Source: Deltaproteobacteria bacterium (GTDB taxonomy: Bacteria > Desulfobacterota > Binatia > HRBIN30 > CADEER01). From it: a stretch of 64,000 bases of DNA. Location of the stretch: assembly GCA_029262455.1 (NCBI GenBank), contig JAJCZJ010000020.1, positions 1-64,000 of the forward strand, written 5' to 3'. The number at the start of each line of letters is the position of its first letter. The first letter of the stretch is position 1. The notes under the pieces are model-generated. The model was not told the DNA's origin and made no database searches. It saw only the letters and a list, made by a program, of their open reading frames with translations. This document shows positions 8,607 through 18,878 of this stretch, piece after piece. Made by a program: the position numbers and the translations under genes.

Positions 8607-10955
8607 ATGAGAAAACTGATGGTCACGACTGTCGCCCTCGCCTCCGTAGCCTATGCGGCTGTCGCCGCTGGGCAGATCTCGATCCGAACGCGCTCGGGCG
8701 AGCTCGATGCAAATGGTCGCGGGTTGGCTGAGTTCAGTCGTCACGACACGGACAGCCGATACTCCGTCTTCCAAGGCGAAACCAGTGCGATCGTCATGTA
8801 CCGACCGAACATCGCTGTTGGCGGCACGATGGGCACACTGATCGACACGTCGACGCCGCTGCCACCGCCGTTGGTGGGAACGTTCAATACGTTTGCCAAC
8901 ACGACCCTGAATGATTGGGACGACGTGGTCTTCACTGCGAAGCTCAATGCGCCGCAGGGCGAGGGGGTCTTCGTGCTCGAGGGGACCGGCAACCTGATCG
9001 AACTCAGTGCCGGAATGTCTGTCGTTGGCGTTCGTATCGCACCCGACATCAACGGGAGGGGCGACGTGGTTTGGGCAGCGGAGAGCGATTACGAGCTTCG
9101 GTTCTGGGACCGAACGCTGAGGACCAACACGATCTTCGCAACGCGGGGCGGAACCAACGTTCCCAGCAGCGGTGGGGCTTGGCGTCGCTTCGGCCGGCGC
9201 CCCGTCGTCAGTAATGAAGACCAGTTCGTCGCTTTCATCGGGGACGTCGACGGCGCGCCGGATGGCATCTTTCTCTACGATGCAAAGGCCCGCTCGATCG
9301 TATCGGTCGCCCGAACCGGCGACGTCAGTCCGTACAACGGCCAAACCTACGGGAGCTTCGGTCTCGAGGACTCCATTGCCATCGATCCGAACGGCCGCGT
9401 GGCATTCGTTTCCGACCTATCCGGCGGCGGCGACGGTGTATTCCTGTTCGACCCCATCACGGGCACCACGACTCTGGCCGGCCGCTCCGGCGTTGGGGTG
9501 GCAAACGGCATCGCCCTAATAGAAGCGATCCCGAAGGATCACGTCGGCATCAACGCCTTCGGAGAGATCACGTTCGTCGGAGAGTTCACTACCCCTCAGG
9601 GCCCCCCACTACGACGCTTGCTCGTCAAGGCCGATACCTCGACCGGAATCATGAAGGCCGAATCTCCCATCTTCTATAGAGGCAATTTCACTTGCCCCCG
9701 CTTCTCCACGTCAGGGGTGGTTTGGGACCAAGGAGGCACCGTGCGCCAGTCGGTCGACAACACGACGTTCAACATCATCAGCGCCGGCTGGACGGTTACT
9801 CCCCTCGGTTCCGGGACGGTGCACCATACTCCGTGTATCGCGCCCAGCAGTGGAAGAATCGTCTTCGCAGCGACCCACAAGAAGCTCTACCTTCAAGAGG
9901 CCGGCGCCCCGATCGAACCATTGATCGGCCCCGGGGACCCCAGTCCGCGCGGCGCGTTGTTCACGGTCCGCTCGGTCGAGTCGAACGCGTACGGCGAGGA
10001 TGGTGTCGCGTTTCAGGTAACGGATGCGGGTCCCGCCGGGTCACCGCGTCCCCACGCGATCGGGTGGGCCAAGGTAACGAATCCGTCCGCGATCGACCGC
10101 ATCGTCAGCAGCAGCGATCCCGCACCCGCGTCGGTCGGGGGCGGCACCTTCGCGTTAGACCGAACGACGGCTGTCGCGGTCAACGACGAGCGGGTGTACT
10201 TCGTCTCCGAAATCGACGGCTCGACGACCGGAGTCACGCAAGGAATCTTTCGCGGGGGACCAAGCGCCACCGCAATCCCGAGGTCCGTGATTGCGACGGG
10301 AGCGAGTGGCCCCGGCGGTACCACCTTTGCATCCTTCGATTGTGACGCGCTCGAGGTCGCGCAGCGGCACGTCCTTTTTCGAGGCACCCTCTCGTCCGGC
10401 GCGCACGGGCTGTTCTTGGTTCGCGACTCCGGGCCAGGAACCCTGACGACGATCGCCATGGCAGGTACCAGAGCTGCAGGCACCAACAGCGAATTCGCTT
10501 CCTTTGGCGCGTTGGCAATCAATCGGGCGCGAGAGGTGACCTTCGCGGCGGAGACCGCTGCCGGAGAGCTCGGAGTTTGGTTCCACTCGAACGGCACCTT
10601 GCAACTCGCCGCTCTTCACGGCGAGCCAGCAGCCGTCACTGCCGGCGGAACGATGGAATTCTACAACTGGGCGCAGATGTCGCTCGCGAGCGGGGACAAT
10701 AGCGGCGCCCTCTATGTCGCCCACCTCGACGGTGCTCCGGTTGCTTTCGAGGCGCTGCAGCACACGGAGTTCAGCACGGCACCTCCCATCGTCACGGCTC
10801 CGCTCCTGAGCGGCGTCACGCAAGCGCCGGTCGCGGGAACGGTGCGCCAGCTAGACGTGTCCGAACCGATCAGCGTGGATCAAGCGCTCGCCTACGGAAT
10901 CTTCCTGTTCGACGACACCGACTATCGACAGGCGATCGTGGGGTTCACATATTAA
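8607..10955 (+). CDS. Secreted repeat protein, propeller-like, unknown function
   Basis: A 782-residue protein with a clear signal peptide (MRKLMVTTVALASVAYAAVAAG). The mature part consists of about ten irregular repeats in which a strand such as GDVVWAAES, GRVAFVSDL or GEITFVGEF is followed by a GIFLYD/GVFLFD-type strand and a TxxxGxTSP-like loop. This spacing suggests a beta-propeller. No catalytic motif and no C-terminal anchor are visible. Its 3' end overlaps the convergent regulator gene by 11 bp, so neither has room for its own terminator. Function unknown. Confidence 0.75.
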   Translation: MRKLMVTTVALASVAYAAVAAGQISIRTRSGELDANGRGLAEFSRHDTDSRYSVFQGETSAIVMYRPNIAVGGTMGTLIDTSTPLPPPLVGTFNTFANTTLNDWDDVVFTAKLNAPQGEGVFVLEGTGNLIELSAGMSVVGVRIAPDINGRGDVVWAAESDYELRFWDRTLRTNTIFATRGGTNVPSSGGAWRRFGRRPVVSNEDQFVAFIGDVDGAPDGIFLYDAKARSIVSVARTGDVSPYNGQTYGSFGLEDSIAIDPNGRVAFVSDLSGGGDGVFLFDPITGTTTLAGRSGVGVANGIALIEAIPKDHVGINAFGEITFVGEFTTPQGPPLRRLLVKADTSTGIMKAESPIFYRGNFTCPRFSTSGVVWDQGGTVRQSVDNTTFNIISAGWTVTPLGSGTVHHTPCIAPSSGRIVFAATHKKLYLQEAGAPIEPLIGPGDPSPRGALFTVRSVESNAYGEDGVAFQVTDAGPAGSPRPHAIGWAKVTNPSAIDRIVSSSDPAPASVGGGTFALDRTTAVAVNDERVYFVSEIDGSTTGVTQGIFRGGPSATAIPRSVIATGASGPGGTTFASFDCDALEVAQRHVLFRGTLSSGAHGLFLVRDSGPGTLTTIAMAGTRAAGTNSEFASFGALAINRAREVTFAAETAAGELGVWFHSNGTLQLAALHGEPAAVTAGGTMEFYNWAQMSLASGDNSGALYVAHLDGAPVAFEALQHTEFSTAPPIVTAPLLSGVTQAPVAGTVRQLDVSEPISVDQALAYGIFLFDDTDYRQAIVGFTY

Positions 10956-13374
10956 TCGTTCGAAGACTACTCTCGATGCCCTTCAAGCCCAGTGCCTGAG
11001 CCTGCGCCCGGGCTCGGCTGAGGAGTTGTCGCGCTTTTGATTTCTGCGGCGAGGGCCGGAGCAACAGGCTTTGGCCCTCCTGCAGATCGACGTGGGCGTT
11101 GAAGTAGAGCGAGCCGAGCTGCTCGTGCACCGAGCGGGCAAGGGCAAAGTGTTCGTCCGCGGCCGCCCACTGTTCTAACGTCGTCGCGAGTGTGCCAAGA
11201 GGGAGGGCGACAGATCCGAGAGTCGCAATCGAGGGGCCGATGACGATGCCGCGGCTGTCAAATGGTCGCAGGAGGGCGTAGAGGATCTCCGCTGCCCGGC
11301 GGTCTTCGAGGAGGGCCGCGAGGCGAGCGAGCATCGCCAATGTCGGGATCCAGTAGGCGTCGCGCTCGATGTCGGAAAACTCCCGTTGCGCGAGCTCCCG
11401 GAGCAAGCTCCGCGCCTTGGCCGGGTCTCCCGATTCGGCATCGCTGAGCGCGAGGAGAACTCGCATCGCTGGGATGTTGGCGCGCTGGTCGACGACGTGC
11501 CCAGCAACCGCCTGGATCTCAGAAAGATCACCGCGGGCATACGACACGGCGCATAGGTGGACACCGAATGCGAGCATCGCGAGCTCGGGCTGGATTTCAT
11601 TGCCCTCGTTCAGGGCTTTCTCCGACACTCGTAGCGCCTCATCGAGCTCGCCGACCCTCAGCGCGCGGGATGCCAGTTGGATGCGCAGGCGCCAGCCCAG
11701 CCAAGGAATTCCCATGTGTTCGACGGCCTGCGCGAATCGATCGAGTGCGGAGTCCGCCGCGAAGCCGCGCGATGCCTCGAGAAGGTCGGCGATATGCAAG
11801 CTCAGCATCGTCGCGCGAAGTGCATCGTCCCCCGAAGCGTCGGCGAGGCGCAATACCTCGTTGGCGATCAGGTGGCGTTCTTCCTGTGTATCGGGTGAGC
11901 TGATCGCTTGGTGCCGGCACAGCAGCGTACGGGCCAACGCCTCGCGATCGCCAACCGAGCGTGCCATTGCGACCGCTGATCTCGACAGTGCCTGAGGAAG
12001 GCGAGTGCCCGGTTTGGAAGACTGAACCCAGGCCAGACGAGCCATACACTCGGCGCGAAGCGAGGACTCTTCACTCGGGAGAAGCTGGAGAGCCTCTTCG
12101 AGAAGGATGTTGAGCGTGGACTCGGGCCTACCCGGAGTGTTCGTGATCGCTCCGTATCCCAAGGCAGCCCTCGCCATCTGCTGAGCATCGCCGAGGCCAC
12201 GGGCTGCCTCCGTCGCCTCGACGAAAGCGCGGCGCGCCTCCTTGGCGCGACCGCAATGAAGATGGGAGTGAGCCAAAGAAATGAGGAGCTCGATCCGATG
12301 AGCCGACGAGGGACCGAGGTGTCCCTGCAGCAGGGAGACAGCTCGGCCGTAGTGCCCCGCTGCATCGTCGAAAGCGCGACGGCGAAGGGACTCTCGAGCG
12401 GCTTCGTCGAGGTATCCGACGGCTCGCGTGACGCTCTCCGCGTTGCGCGCACAATGGAACGCATGATCAGCCAATTGGGGTAGAAGAGCCGTTCGCTCAC
12501 CCGGATGCGTCTGCTCGAGCGTCGAAACGATCGCCGCATGGATCTCTTGCCGCCGACTCGAAGAAAGCTCGCTCGAGAGGAACTCGCGCAACGACGGATC
12601 GACGAAACAAAGCCGTTCGGGATGGTCGGGCACCTCCTCGAGCAGTCGTTGACGGATTGCTTCGTCTAGGCCCGTTCCCACCACGGATTCATCGAGTTGA
12701 GGATCCATGCGAGCCGCGACTCCAGCGAGTCGGAATCGCGGCAGCTCTTGGCCCAACACCGCTGCGATTTCGAGCAGCGCGCGGTGGGGGTCGCTCAACC
12801 GTGCGGTTCGAGGTGCCCGCATCTCGCGGGCCGGCCCCGTTGCGGACTGGATGACGGCCTCGACGTCGGCAACGAAGCGGTAGCCCCTGCCTCGATAGGT
12901 ACGGATGAAGCGTTGACCGGTGCCGGTGTCGCCGATGGCGGCGCGCACACCCTTGATACAGAACCCCAGCGCAGACGCGGTGACGAACTCCCCCGTCCAG
13001 AGAGCCGCCAGCAGCTCCTCTCGGGACACGACGCGGTCGCGATGCTCGATCAGGAAGACGAGCATGTCGAAGCGCCGCGGTTGGAGACTGACGCTCCGAT
13101 CGAGCCGGCGGAGAGCACGGGAGTCGACGTCCAACTCGCATTCTCCGAATCGAAAGAGAATGCGGCTCGTAGCAGCAGCGACTTCTGCCGTATGGATCGT
13201 TTCGGACCCGACCCGCTCAATTTCCTTGTCGACGAGGTCGCGCACCTTTGGATCGGCCCGGACCTCGCGCTCGATGGCGACAAGGTTCGCGTCTGCCACG
13301 CCTTTGCCGCCGGAGGTGCCAAGGTAGTCGGGCAGCAGATCGAATCCCGTTCGTCTTGAAGGTTTGAGTGTCAT
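10945..13374 (-). CDS. OmpR/CadC-type winged-helix regulator with TPR-like C-terminus
   Basis: A protein of about 809 residues. After an N-terminal extension of about 70 residues, residues 75-170 are a typical PhoB/OmpR winged helix: LQPRRFDMLVFLIEHRDRVVSREELLAALW and a wing ending IRTYRGRGYRFVADV. The rest is all-helical and Ala/Leu/Arg-rich, like the TPR-like tails of large SARP/MalT-type activators, but no ATPase P-loop is seen. There is no transmembrane helix, which separates it from CadC. It starts at ATG 13374 with GAGAAG upstream; an earlier in-frame codon at 13419 lacks support. It probably controls neighbouring surface-protein genes (inference). Confidence 0.8.
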   Translation of the reverse strand: MTLKPSRRTGFDLLPDYLGTSGGKGVADANLVAIEREVRADPKVRDLVDKEIERVGSETIHTAEVAAATSRILFRFGECELDVDSRALRRLDRSVSLQPRRFDMLVFLIEHRDRVVSREELLAALWTGEFVTASALGFCIKGVRAAIGDTGTGQRFIRTYRGRGYRFVADVEAVIQSATGPAREMRAPRTARLSDPHRALLEIAAVLGQELPRFRLAGVAARMDPQLDESVVGTGLDEAIRQRLLEEVPDHPERLCFVDPSLREFLSSELSSSRRQEIHAAIVSTLEQTHPGERTALLPQLADHAFHCARNAESVTRAVGYLDEAARESLRRRAFDDAAGHYGRAVSLLQGHLGPSSAHRIELLISLAHSHLHCGRAKEARRAFVEATEAARGLGDAQQMARAALGYGAITNTPGRPESTLNILLEEALQLLPSEESSLRAECMARLAWVQSSKPGTRLPQALSRSAVAMARSVGDREALARTLLCRHQAISSPDTQEERHLIANEVLRLADASGDDALRATMLSLHIADLLEASRGFAADSALDRFAQAVEHMGIPWLGWRLRIQLASRALRVGELDEALRVSEKALNEGNEIQPELAMLAFGVHLCAVSYARGDLSEIQAVAGHVVDQRANIPAMRVLLALSDAESGDPAKARSLLRELAQREFSDIERDAYWIPTLAMLARLAALLEDRRAAEILYALLRPFDSRGIVIGPSIATLGSVALPLGTLATTLEQWAAADEHFALARSVHEQLGSLYFNAHVDLQEGQSLLLRPSPQKSKARQLLSRARAQAQALGLKGIESSLRTINM

Positions 13375-13537
13375 TCTTCTTCTCGTCTCTTCAACGACCC
13401 GTCGTTGCCGGTGGAGCAAACGCGCCTACGGGGCGCTTCCCCACGCTTGAAAGATGCGAGGCCCGCCGAGCACGGTAATCCCAAAACACGCTCTTCTCCT
13501 TTGAGTTTTTGAACGAACGAAGCCACCACCCTACGCC

Positions 13538-16500
13538 TCAGGGGCAGTTACCGCGGATCTCGCAGCCCTGGACTACGGTCGCGGAAGCTTCTGTCTTCGG
13601 CGCGTCGCGCTGCAGCTGCTGTGCCTGCGCCAACGACAGGCCGCCCGCCTGCGTGAATGTGACGGAAAGGACGCTGGTGAAAACCGGGCAGTCGCGACCC
13701 TCCGCGCGAACCCAGCCGCCGCCCTGCTGAATCTGCTTGCGGTTGGCGAGACGCTGCAAACTGTCGCGGCGGATCTCGCCGAGCGGATCGTCGGCTTCGG
13801 AGACGTTGGTGCGCCGATCAAAGAGATCGGTGACTTCGACGTCGCCGTTTGGAATGAAACATGACGTGATCGTCAGCTCGTGAACCTCGACGAAGGTGAA
13901 TACAAAACCGGTCAGGACAACCGGCTCGACTTCGTAGACGCATGTCTCTTCAGCTTCATTGCCGCTCAAATCTTGGGCCGCGACGCGGAGCTCGAGCGGA
14001 CCACCGGGGGCATCTGGGGGGACGGTGAAGCTCCAGATATTCCGGCACGTGCGGCTGACGCCGCCGCCCTCGACCGGGCAGAGGTAGTCGACGTCTGCCG
14101 GCTCCAAGCTCCCGTCCGGGCCGCGGACGCGAATGCGGAGCACCGAGTGATTGTCGGTCACCCCGACCTCGAACCTGAACACACTCCCTGGTCTCAGACG
14201 CTCGGGAGGAAGACCCCGGCCTTCGCAACCGTTCAGCCTACCCGGTTCGGAGGAGATATCGTCCGCGATTAACAGCGCGGGCATTAGTCGGTCATCGACG
14301 CTGAGAGTGACCTCACCCATGCCGAGATCAACACCGCTGGAGCGCGCCCGGCCCGTGAGCTCAGCCGATCCGATGAAGCCGTTCGTGCTCACCGAGAACG
14401 GTGCATCCGCAAAATCGATGCGGCTCGGGGTGGAGAAGAGTCCATCGTCCGAGCTCTCGAGGTCGACGACCGTATCCACCGGGAAAAAGGAGACGGTGTC
14501 GGGCAGGGGTTTGGCGCGGCAGACATTGGCCGATCCCGGAGGATTGGGGTGCAGCAACATTGTGGTGCTGTCGCAATCGAAGTGCAGCCCCTGGATTCTT
14601 GTACGGAAGCGGATCGGGTCCGTCTCATCGCTCTCAACGCCCTCGACGCGCAGCCCGACCTCGTGCACGCCCGGCGGCAGCTCACGCAGGTGCCCGCCAA
14701 CTGCTAGAGCCGCCGGAGTCGTCAATCGATTGTGGTCGTCGGTACTTGGGTCGATAAGCCGCGACGTCCTCTCTCGAGTGAACGCGCCGAGCGGACCGAC
14801 GAAAGTCACTTGCGGTTCGCAGGGCGCGAAGCCGGTGGCGAGCATTTCGATCGGTTCGTCAAAGCCCACCGACGGCGGGCCAGCGTCGATCAGCACCGGC
14901 TTGACCCTCGCGGGCATCGCGGTGTTGCCGAGCAATGGGCCCCGCGTCAGCTGCACCAGAGCGCCGCCGCAAATGCCCGGAACGTTGGGAATGCGGAAGT
15001 CGCGGCAATTCAAGCCGCACGATACCGCCTCGAGCTCCCATTGCCCGAAGGCGGTGGTGAGAATCATGTCGATCCCGATCGTCGTCGGAAACAGGGTGCT
15101 CATACGCACCCGGACGGTCCCGCCGGAAGTGGCGAAGCCGCGCACCAGCTCGACACCGTCGGCATCGAAGAAACGCGCCTCGAACGCTCCGGGGCGGCCG
15201 ATCTCCGCTCCTACCTTGACCGCGCCGACAATGACCACCCCCGCGACGACGCCCTTCGCGATCAGGGGAGAAAAAGACGTCCGCAAGATGATACCGGCTG
15301 CGCCCCCCGAAGTCCCGAGCCACCGCAGACCGCGATAGACCACCCCTTGCCAGGAGCTGACGATGACCGTCTCCAAGGTCGCGCCCCGGCCATCACTTTC
15401 AAGGGCGCCGATCTCGGCCACCAGGCCACGCAGCTGCTCTGGAATTCCAGACGCGTCAGCGAGCACGTCGAGCACTTCGGTATCTTGCGGCGACAGGTTC
15501 GGTCGATTCACGAGCTCAGCGCGGAAGTCGGCGAGGACGTCGAGAACGAGGTCGATCTCCTCCTCCTCGTAGATGAGGGACAAGTTCAGGGTCGCGAAGC
15601 TTTCCGCGGCGTCGTCGAGCAGATCGAGCAGGTCGTCAAGCGTATCTGGTTCACCAACTGGCTGCGGCCCGGATAGGTTCAACGTCATCGGCAGACTGGG
15701 GATCTCGCCGTCGTAGACGGTCAACGTCGTCGGCCCTGGGTCGAGAAACGGCACGACGATGCTCAGGCGCTCGCCATCAAACTCCACGATCTGGGCCTCA
15801 ATGCCGCCGACGACCGCGCGCTTGACGCTGGTTGCAGCGCCGAAGTTGTCGCCGACGACGGTGACCACCGAGCCGGCAACGATATCCGGGGCGCTATCGG
15901 CAGCTACGCCGGTGACTCGAGGCGCATTGGCAGGTACGGCGCAGCCGCCGAACAGGCAACTCGCTACGCAGGCAACGTCGGCTTCATCCAAAATACCGTC
16001 GCGGTCGCAGTCGTCGTTTCCACAGACGCTTTCGCCGACAACTCCGCGCAGGGTCGCGATCACATCCGGCGCCCGAAACGTCAGGCTGCAATCCGAATCG
16101 CCGCGGGCGTAGAAGCTCTCGCCTACGGCCACGATACGGGTCGCGGTCGCCGTCGGCGTTTCGGCCGACGGGGGAATCGTTCGCGTCACCGTCGGCGTCT
16201 CGGCCGACGGGGGAATCGTTCGCGTCGCCGTCGGCGTCTCGGCGGGCGGGGGAATCGTTCGCGTCGGCGTCTCGGCGGGCGGGGTCGCGGTCACGGTTGC
16301 GGAGCGCGTACGGGTCGGGGTTCGCGTCGGCGTCAGAGTCGCCGTCGGCGCCGTTGCGACAATGAACGTCGCCGTTGCGCTATTGTTGGCACCGTTGGTC
16401 TCGGCAACAGTTTGGGTGTAGTCCAGTTCCCCGCGCAACTCGTGTGCACCGGCGGTGGCGCCCCAACCGGTATTGCAGAAGCTCGTAACCGTATTGCCAC

Positions 16501-16849
16501 CGGTGACCACAACCGAGCTGGCGCAGAAAACCTGGCCGTCGAGGACGGCGCGGAAAGTGGCTTCGACCAACGGGCCGCTGCCGTCCACTCGCCAATCGAA
16601 GTGTAGGAAGACGCGTTGGCCGATGACCGGCGCTGCGACCTCGGCGCCACTGTTCTGCCCCGCCCGCAGGTAGGCACGCTCGGCGACGAGATCCAGGGTC
16701 GGGCCACCGCCCTGCAACTGGCGAGTGACCTGCACGGCGCTCGTCGCGGTTCGATCCACCGCCCGCAGTGGGGCGCCAGAGCCTAGGATCAGAGACCCCG
16801 CAAGCGCGGCCGAAGACAAGCCGCCCGCAGCGATGCGATACGTCTGCAC
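13538..16849 (-). CDS. Large secreted multi-domain protein with Thr/Pro linker
   Basis: About 1103 residues. GTG 16849 was chosen because GGGGAGG at 16859-16865 sits 9 nt upstream; an in-frame TTG at 16870 lies beyond that site. A signal peptide (AALAGSLILGSGAPLRA) leads to a CARDB-like beta-sandwich (FLHFDWRVDGSG...ETNGANNSATATF), then a low-complexity linker of repeated TIPPxAETPT units (about residues 170-235). Next come a dockerin-like calcium segment (CGNDDCDRDGILDEADVACVAS), an IPT/TIG-like domain (VTGVAADSAPDIVAGSVVTVVGDNFG) and long beta-rich regions. No enzyme motif was found. It looks like a surface or extracellular scaffold protein. Confidence 0.75.
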   Translation of the reverse strand: MQTYRIAAGGLSSAALAGSLILGSGAPLRAVDRTATSAVQVTRQLQGGGPTLDLVAERAYLRAGQNSGAEVAAPVIGQRVFLHFDWRVDGSGPLVEATFRAVLDGQVFCASSVVVTGGNTVTSFCNTGWGATAGAHELRGELDYTQTVAETNGANNSATATFIVATAPTATLTPTRTPTRTRSATVTATPPAETPTRTIPPPAETPTATRTIPPSAETPTVTRTIPPSAETPTATATRIVAVGESFYARGDSDCSLTFRAPDVIATLRGVVGESVCGNDDCDRDGILDEADVACVASCLFGGCAVPANAPRVTGVAADSAPDIVAGSVVTVVGDNFGAATSVKRAVVGGIEAQIVEFDGERLSIVVPFLDPGPTTLTVYDGEIPSLPMTLNLSGPQPVGEPDTLDDLLDLLDDAAESFATLNLSLIYEEEEIDLVLDVLADFRAELVNRPNLSPQDTEVLDVLADASGIPEQLRGLVAEIGALESDGRGATLETVIVSSWQGVVYRGLRWLGTSGGAAGIILRTSFSPLIAKGVVAGVVIVGAVKVGAEIGRPGAFEARFFDADGVELVRGFATSGGTVRVRMSTLFPTTIGIDMILTTAFGQWELEAVSCGLNCRDFRIPNVPGICGGALVQLTRGPLLGNTAMPARVKPVLIDAGPPSVGFDEPIEMLATGFAPCEPQVTFVGPLGAFTRERTSRLIDPSTDDHNRLTTPAALAVGGHLRELPPGVHEVGLRVEGVESDETDPIRFRTRIQGLHFDCDSTTMLLHPNPPGSANVCRAKPLPDTVSFFPVDTVVDLESSDDGLFSTPSRIDFADAPFSVSTNGFIGSAELTGRARSSGVDLGMGEVTLSVDDRLMPALLIADDISSEPGRLNGCEGRGLPPERLRPGSVFRFEVGVTDNHSVLRIRVRGPDGSLEPADVDYLCPVEGGGVSRTCRNIWSFTVPPDAPGGPLELRVAAQDLSGNEAEETCVYEVEPVVLTGFVFTFVEVHELTITSCFIPNGDVEVTDLFDRRTNVSEADDPLGEIRRDSLQRLANRKQIQQGGGWVRAEGRDCPVFTSVLSVTFTQAGGLSLAQAQQLQRDAPKTEASATVVQGCEIRGNCP
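16141..16290. repeat. In-gene tandem repeat encoding Thr/Pro linker
   Basis: Three to four imperfect copies of a unit of about 48 bp, each with GGGGGAATCGTTCGCGTC, encode the TIPPxAETPTxTR linker of the protein on the minus strand. The near identity of the copies suggests recent slippage or expansion, so linker length may vary between strains. Confidence 0.7.
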
Positions 16850-17036
16850 AGACGCTAACCTCCCCGACAACCTAGCCGCGAGTCAAGCTCCGCGACCAGG
16901 TCGCGGATTCCGACCCTCGAGCAGTACTTCTGCCTGTGCCTCGCCCGTGCCTGCAGCGGCAAGTTCGTTGCACCCAGCGCCGCTCATGCTCTACCGACTC
17001 GTTGAGAAGGCAACGGCACGGGCTTGGAGAAGCTCA

Positions 17037-17104
17037 AATCTCAAATCTCAAATCTGAAAGCTCAAATCCCAAAACAAGCTCTTCATTCTTTGAGATTTGA
17101 GATT
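17037..17104. repeat. 16-bp perfect inverted repeat of ATCTCAA units
   Basis: AATCTCAAATCTCAAA (17037-17052) is exactly complementary to 17089-17104, with a 36-nt AT-rich loop. The element starts 7 bp beyond the stop of the minus-strand P450 gene, so its transcript could fold it as a terminator-like structure, though no clean U-run follows. The 7-mer repetition inside each arm suggests a simple-sequence origin. Confidence 0.6.
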
Positions 17105-17110
17105 CGTCCG

Positions 17111-18397
17111 TCACCAGGGATGGACGCGAACTGGCAGCTCGGCGAATCCCCTTACGAAGCTCGACTTGACGCGAACCGGTTTCCCGACGACCTCGACCAG
17201 ACGGTAGCGCTTCATGATCTCTTCCCAGAGCACCCGCAACTGCATCTCGGCAAGGCGGCTACCCATGCAAAAGTGCACGCCCCAACCAAAGGACAGATGC
17301 TGCTTCGAGTTTTCCCTGTCGATCAGGAATTCGTTAGCGCGCTCGATCACCGTGTCGTCCCGATTTGCCGAGACGTACCACAACACGATCCGATCCCCCT
17401 TCTCAATGCGTTGTCCGCCGAGTTCGGTATCCTGCATCGCGGTGCGTCGCATGTACGCCAACGGCGTTTGCCAGCGAATAATTTCGTTGACCATGTTCGG
17501 GATCAGGTCGAGATCATTACGTAGCTTCTCGTATTGATCCGGATGCTCGTTCAGCGCGAGCACGCCGCCGGTGGTTGAGTTGCGCGTCGTGTCGTTGCCG
17601 CCGACAATCAGCAGAATCAACGTGCCGAGGTAGTCCAGCGGCGACACCCCCTCGAACGCAGCCGAGTTGGCCATCGCCGTCACGAAGTCGAGGCTGTCGG
17701 TCTGCTTTCCCTCGCGCTCCTTCCACAGCTTAGTGAACACCTCGAGACATTCGCGTAACGCCGTCTCCCGATCGGCCCGGGTCATCCCCATGTCGGCGAG
17801 CTGCTCATCGCTGGCCGTCGTCATGTCCGACCAGAACGTCAGCTTGCGCCGGTGTTCCCATGGAAAGTCGAACATCGTAGCCAGCATGCCGGTCGTTAGC
17901 TCGATGGATACCCGATCGACCCAGTCGAACGTTTCGCCGACGGGAAGTCCATCAAGAATTTCCGCCGCGCGCTCACGACTCAGCGGCTCGAGCTTCTTCA
18001 AATTGCGCGGCGAAGAGACAGGTTGGACGGTCTTGCGGTGGTCGTCGTGGCGCGTCCCATCCATCGAAATGAAACCTGCTTTGAGTGGAAAGTCCGGATC
18101 GGGATCGGCAATCACGATCGCGGGTTCGGAGGAGAAGATCTCGGGGTGCTTCTCAACGTAGACGATGTCGTCGTACTTCGTGACCGACCAGAACGGCCCG
18201 AACTCGTCGTGCTCGCCTTCGTTAGCGTAGTAGTGGACCGGCGCTTCCTTGCGCAGCCGTTCGAAGTAGCCCCACAACGTATCCGTCTCGAAGAGTTCGG
18301 GATCGGACGGATCGATCTGGTCGAGGGGGATCGAGTACGGATCGGCGCCCGCCTGGCCCTTGGAGGGCGCGGGGGTGAATACGTCGGATCTGGTCAT
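17111..18397 (-). CDS. Cytochrome P450 (soluble bacterial class I type)
   Basis: A 428-residue soluble heme-thiolate monooxygenase that would use ferredoxin-delivered electrons to hydroxylate a hydrophobic substrate. All hallmarks are present: I-helix oxygen-activation motif GGNDTTR (about 266-272), K-helix ExxR as EIIR (about 305-308), and heme loop FGWGVHFCMG (about 370-379) with the Cys ligand near 377. The length is normal for bacterial CYPs, and the style is close to CYP families acting on sterols, terpenes or fatty acids; the substrate is unknown. It starts at ATG 18397 with GAGGAGA upstream. No ferredoxin or reductase gene is adjacent. Confidence 0.95.
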   Translation of the reverse strand: MTRSDVFTPAPSKGQAGADPYSIPLDQIDPSDPELFETDTLWGYFERLRKEAPVHYYANEGEHDEFGPFWSVTKYDDIVYVEKHPEIFSSEPAIVIADPDPDFPLKAGFISMDGTRHDDHRKTVQPVSSPRNLKKLEPLSRERAAEILDGLPVGETFDWVDRVSIELTTGMLATMFDFPWEHRRKLTFWSDMTTASDEQLADMGMTRADRETALRECLEVFTKLWKEREGKQTDSLDFVTAMANSAAFEGVSPLDYLGTLILLIVGGNDTTRNSTTGGVLALNEHPDQYEKLRNDLDLIPNMVNEIIRWQTPLAYMRRTAMQDTELGGQRIEKGDRIVLWYVSANRDDTVIERANEFLIDRENSKQHLSFGWGVHFCMGSRLAEMQLRVLWEEIMKRYRLVEVVGKPVRVKSSFVRGFAELPVRVHPW

Positions 18398-18878
18398 GAG
18401 TTCTCCTCGAAGCTTGCGCTGGGAGCTGCGCACGCAGCGCGGTCGGGTTGTTGATAGCCCCTAGCCTGGAAAATTCAGAAGATTGAAGGAAGCGCCCGCA
18501 GATGCAAGCGTTCCAGTTCCGCTGAGCTTTCTGCCAGATTCGAAGATTGACGCAGTGTCGATTCTGCACAACTCGGAATACACGTACGCAGCCCTTGTGT
18601 CACAACGGTTGTCGACAGGACGCACGGCACACTGAATAATTCGGGCTAGTACCTGGAGGTTCGACGTAACGCACTAGCAAACGAAACATAGGTGACACCC
18701 ACACTTGGCTTTCAGGAAAAACAGCTAGTTACAGGCGATCTCGCGGGCGACTCACGTGTGTCCAAGTAATCCCGCTGGACACCACCCGGGATTGGCGCTC
18801 AAAGTACCTATCCCCAAGAGTTTCTGGATCTGAGGTAGGTGTCCCGCACCCTTCGCCGCACCCTTCGCATCCTTCCGG
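18398..18878. other. Intergenic region with a degenerate dispersed repeat
   Basis: A gap of about 480 bp with no convincing gene. Positions 18691-18765 carry a diverged copy of a repeat seen again near 33390 and 34680 (shared core GCGATCTCGCGGGC after an AGGAAAAAC stretch). The P450 promoter should lie at its left end. Confidence 0.5.

Noticed and set aside
16141-16290. Possible phase-variation tract in the Thr/Pro linker
   Set aside because: The unit length is a multiple of three, so slippage would change linker length but not switch the gene off.
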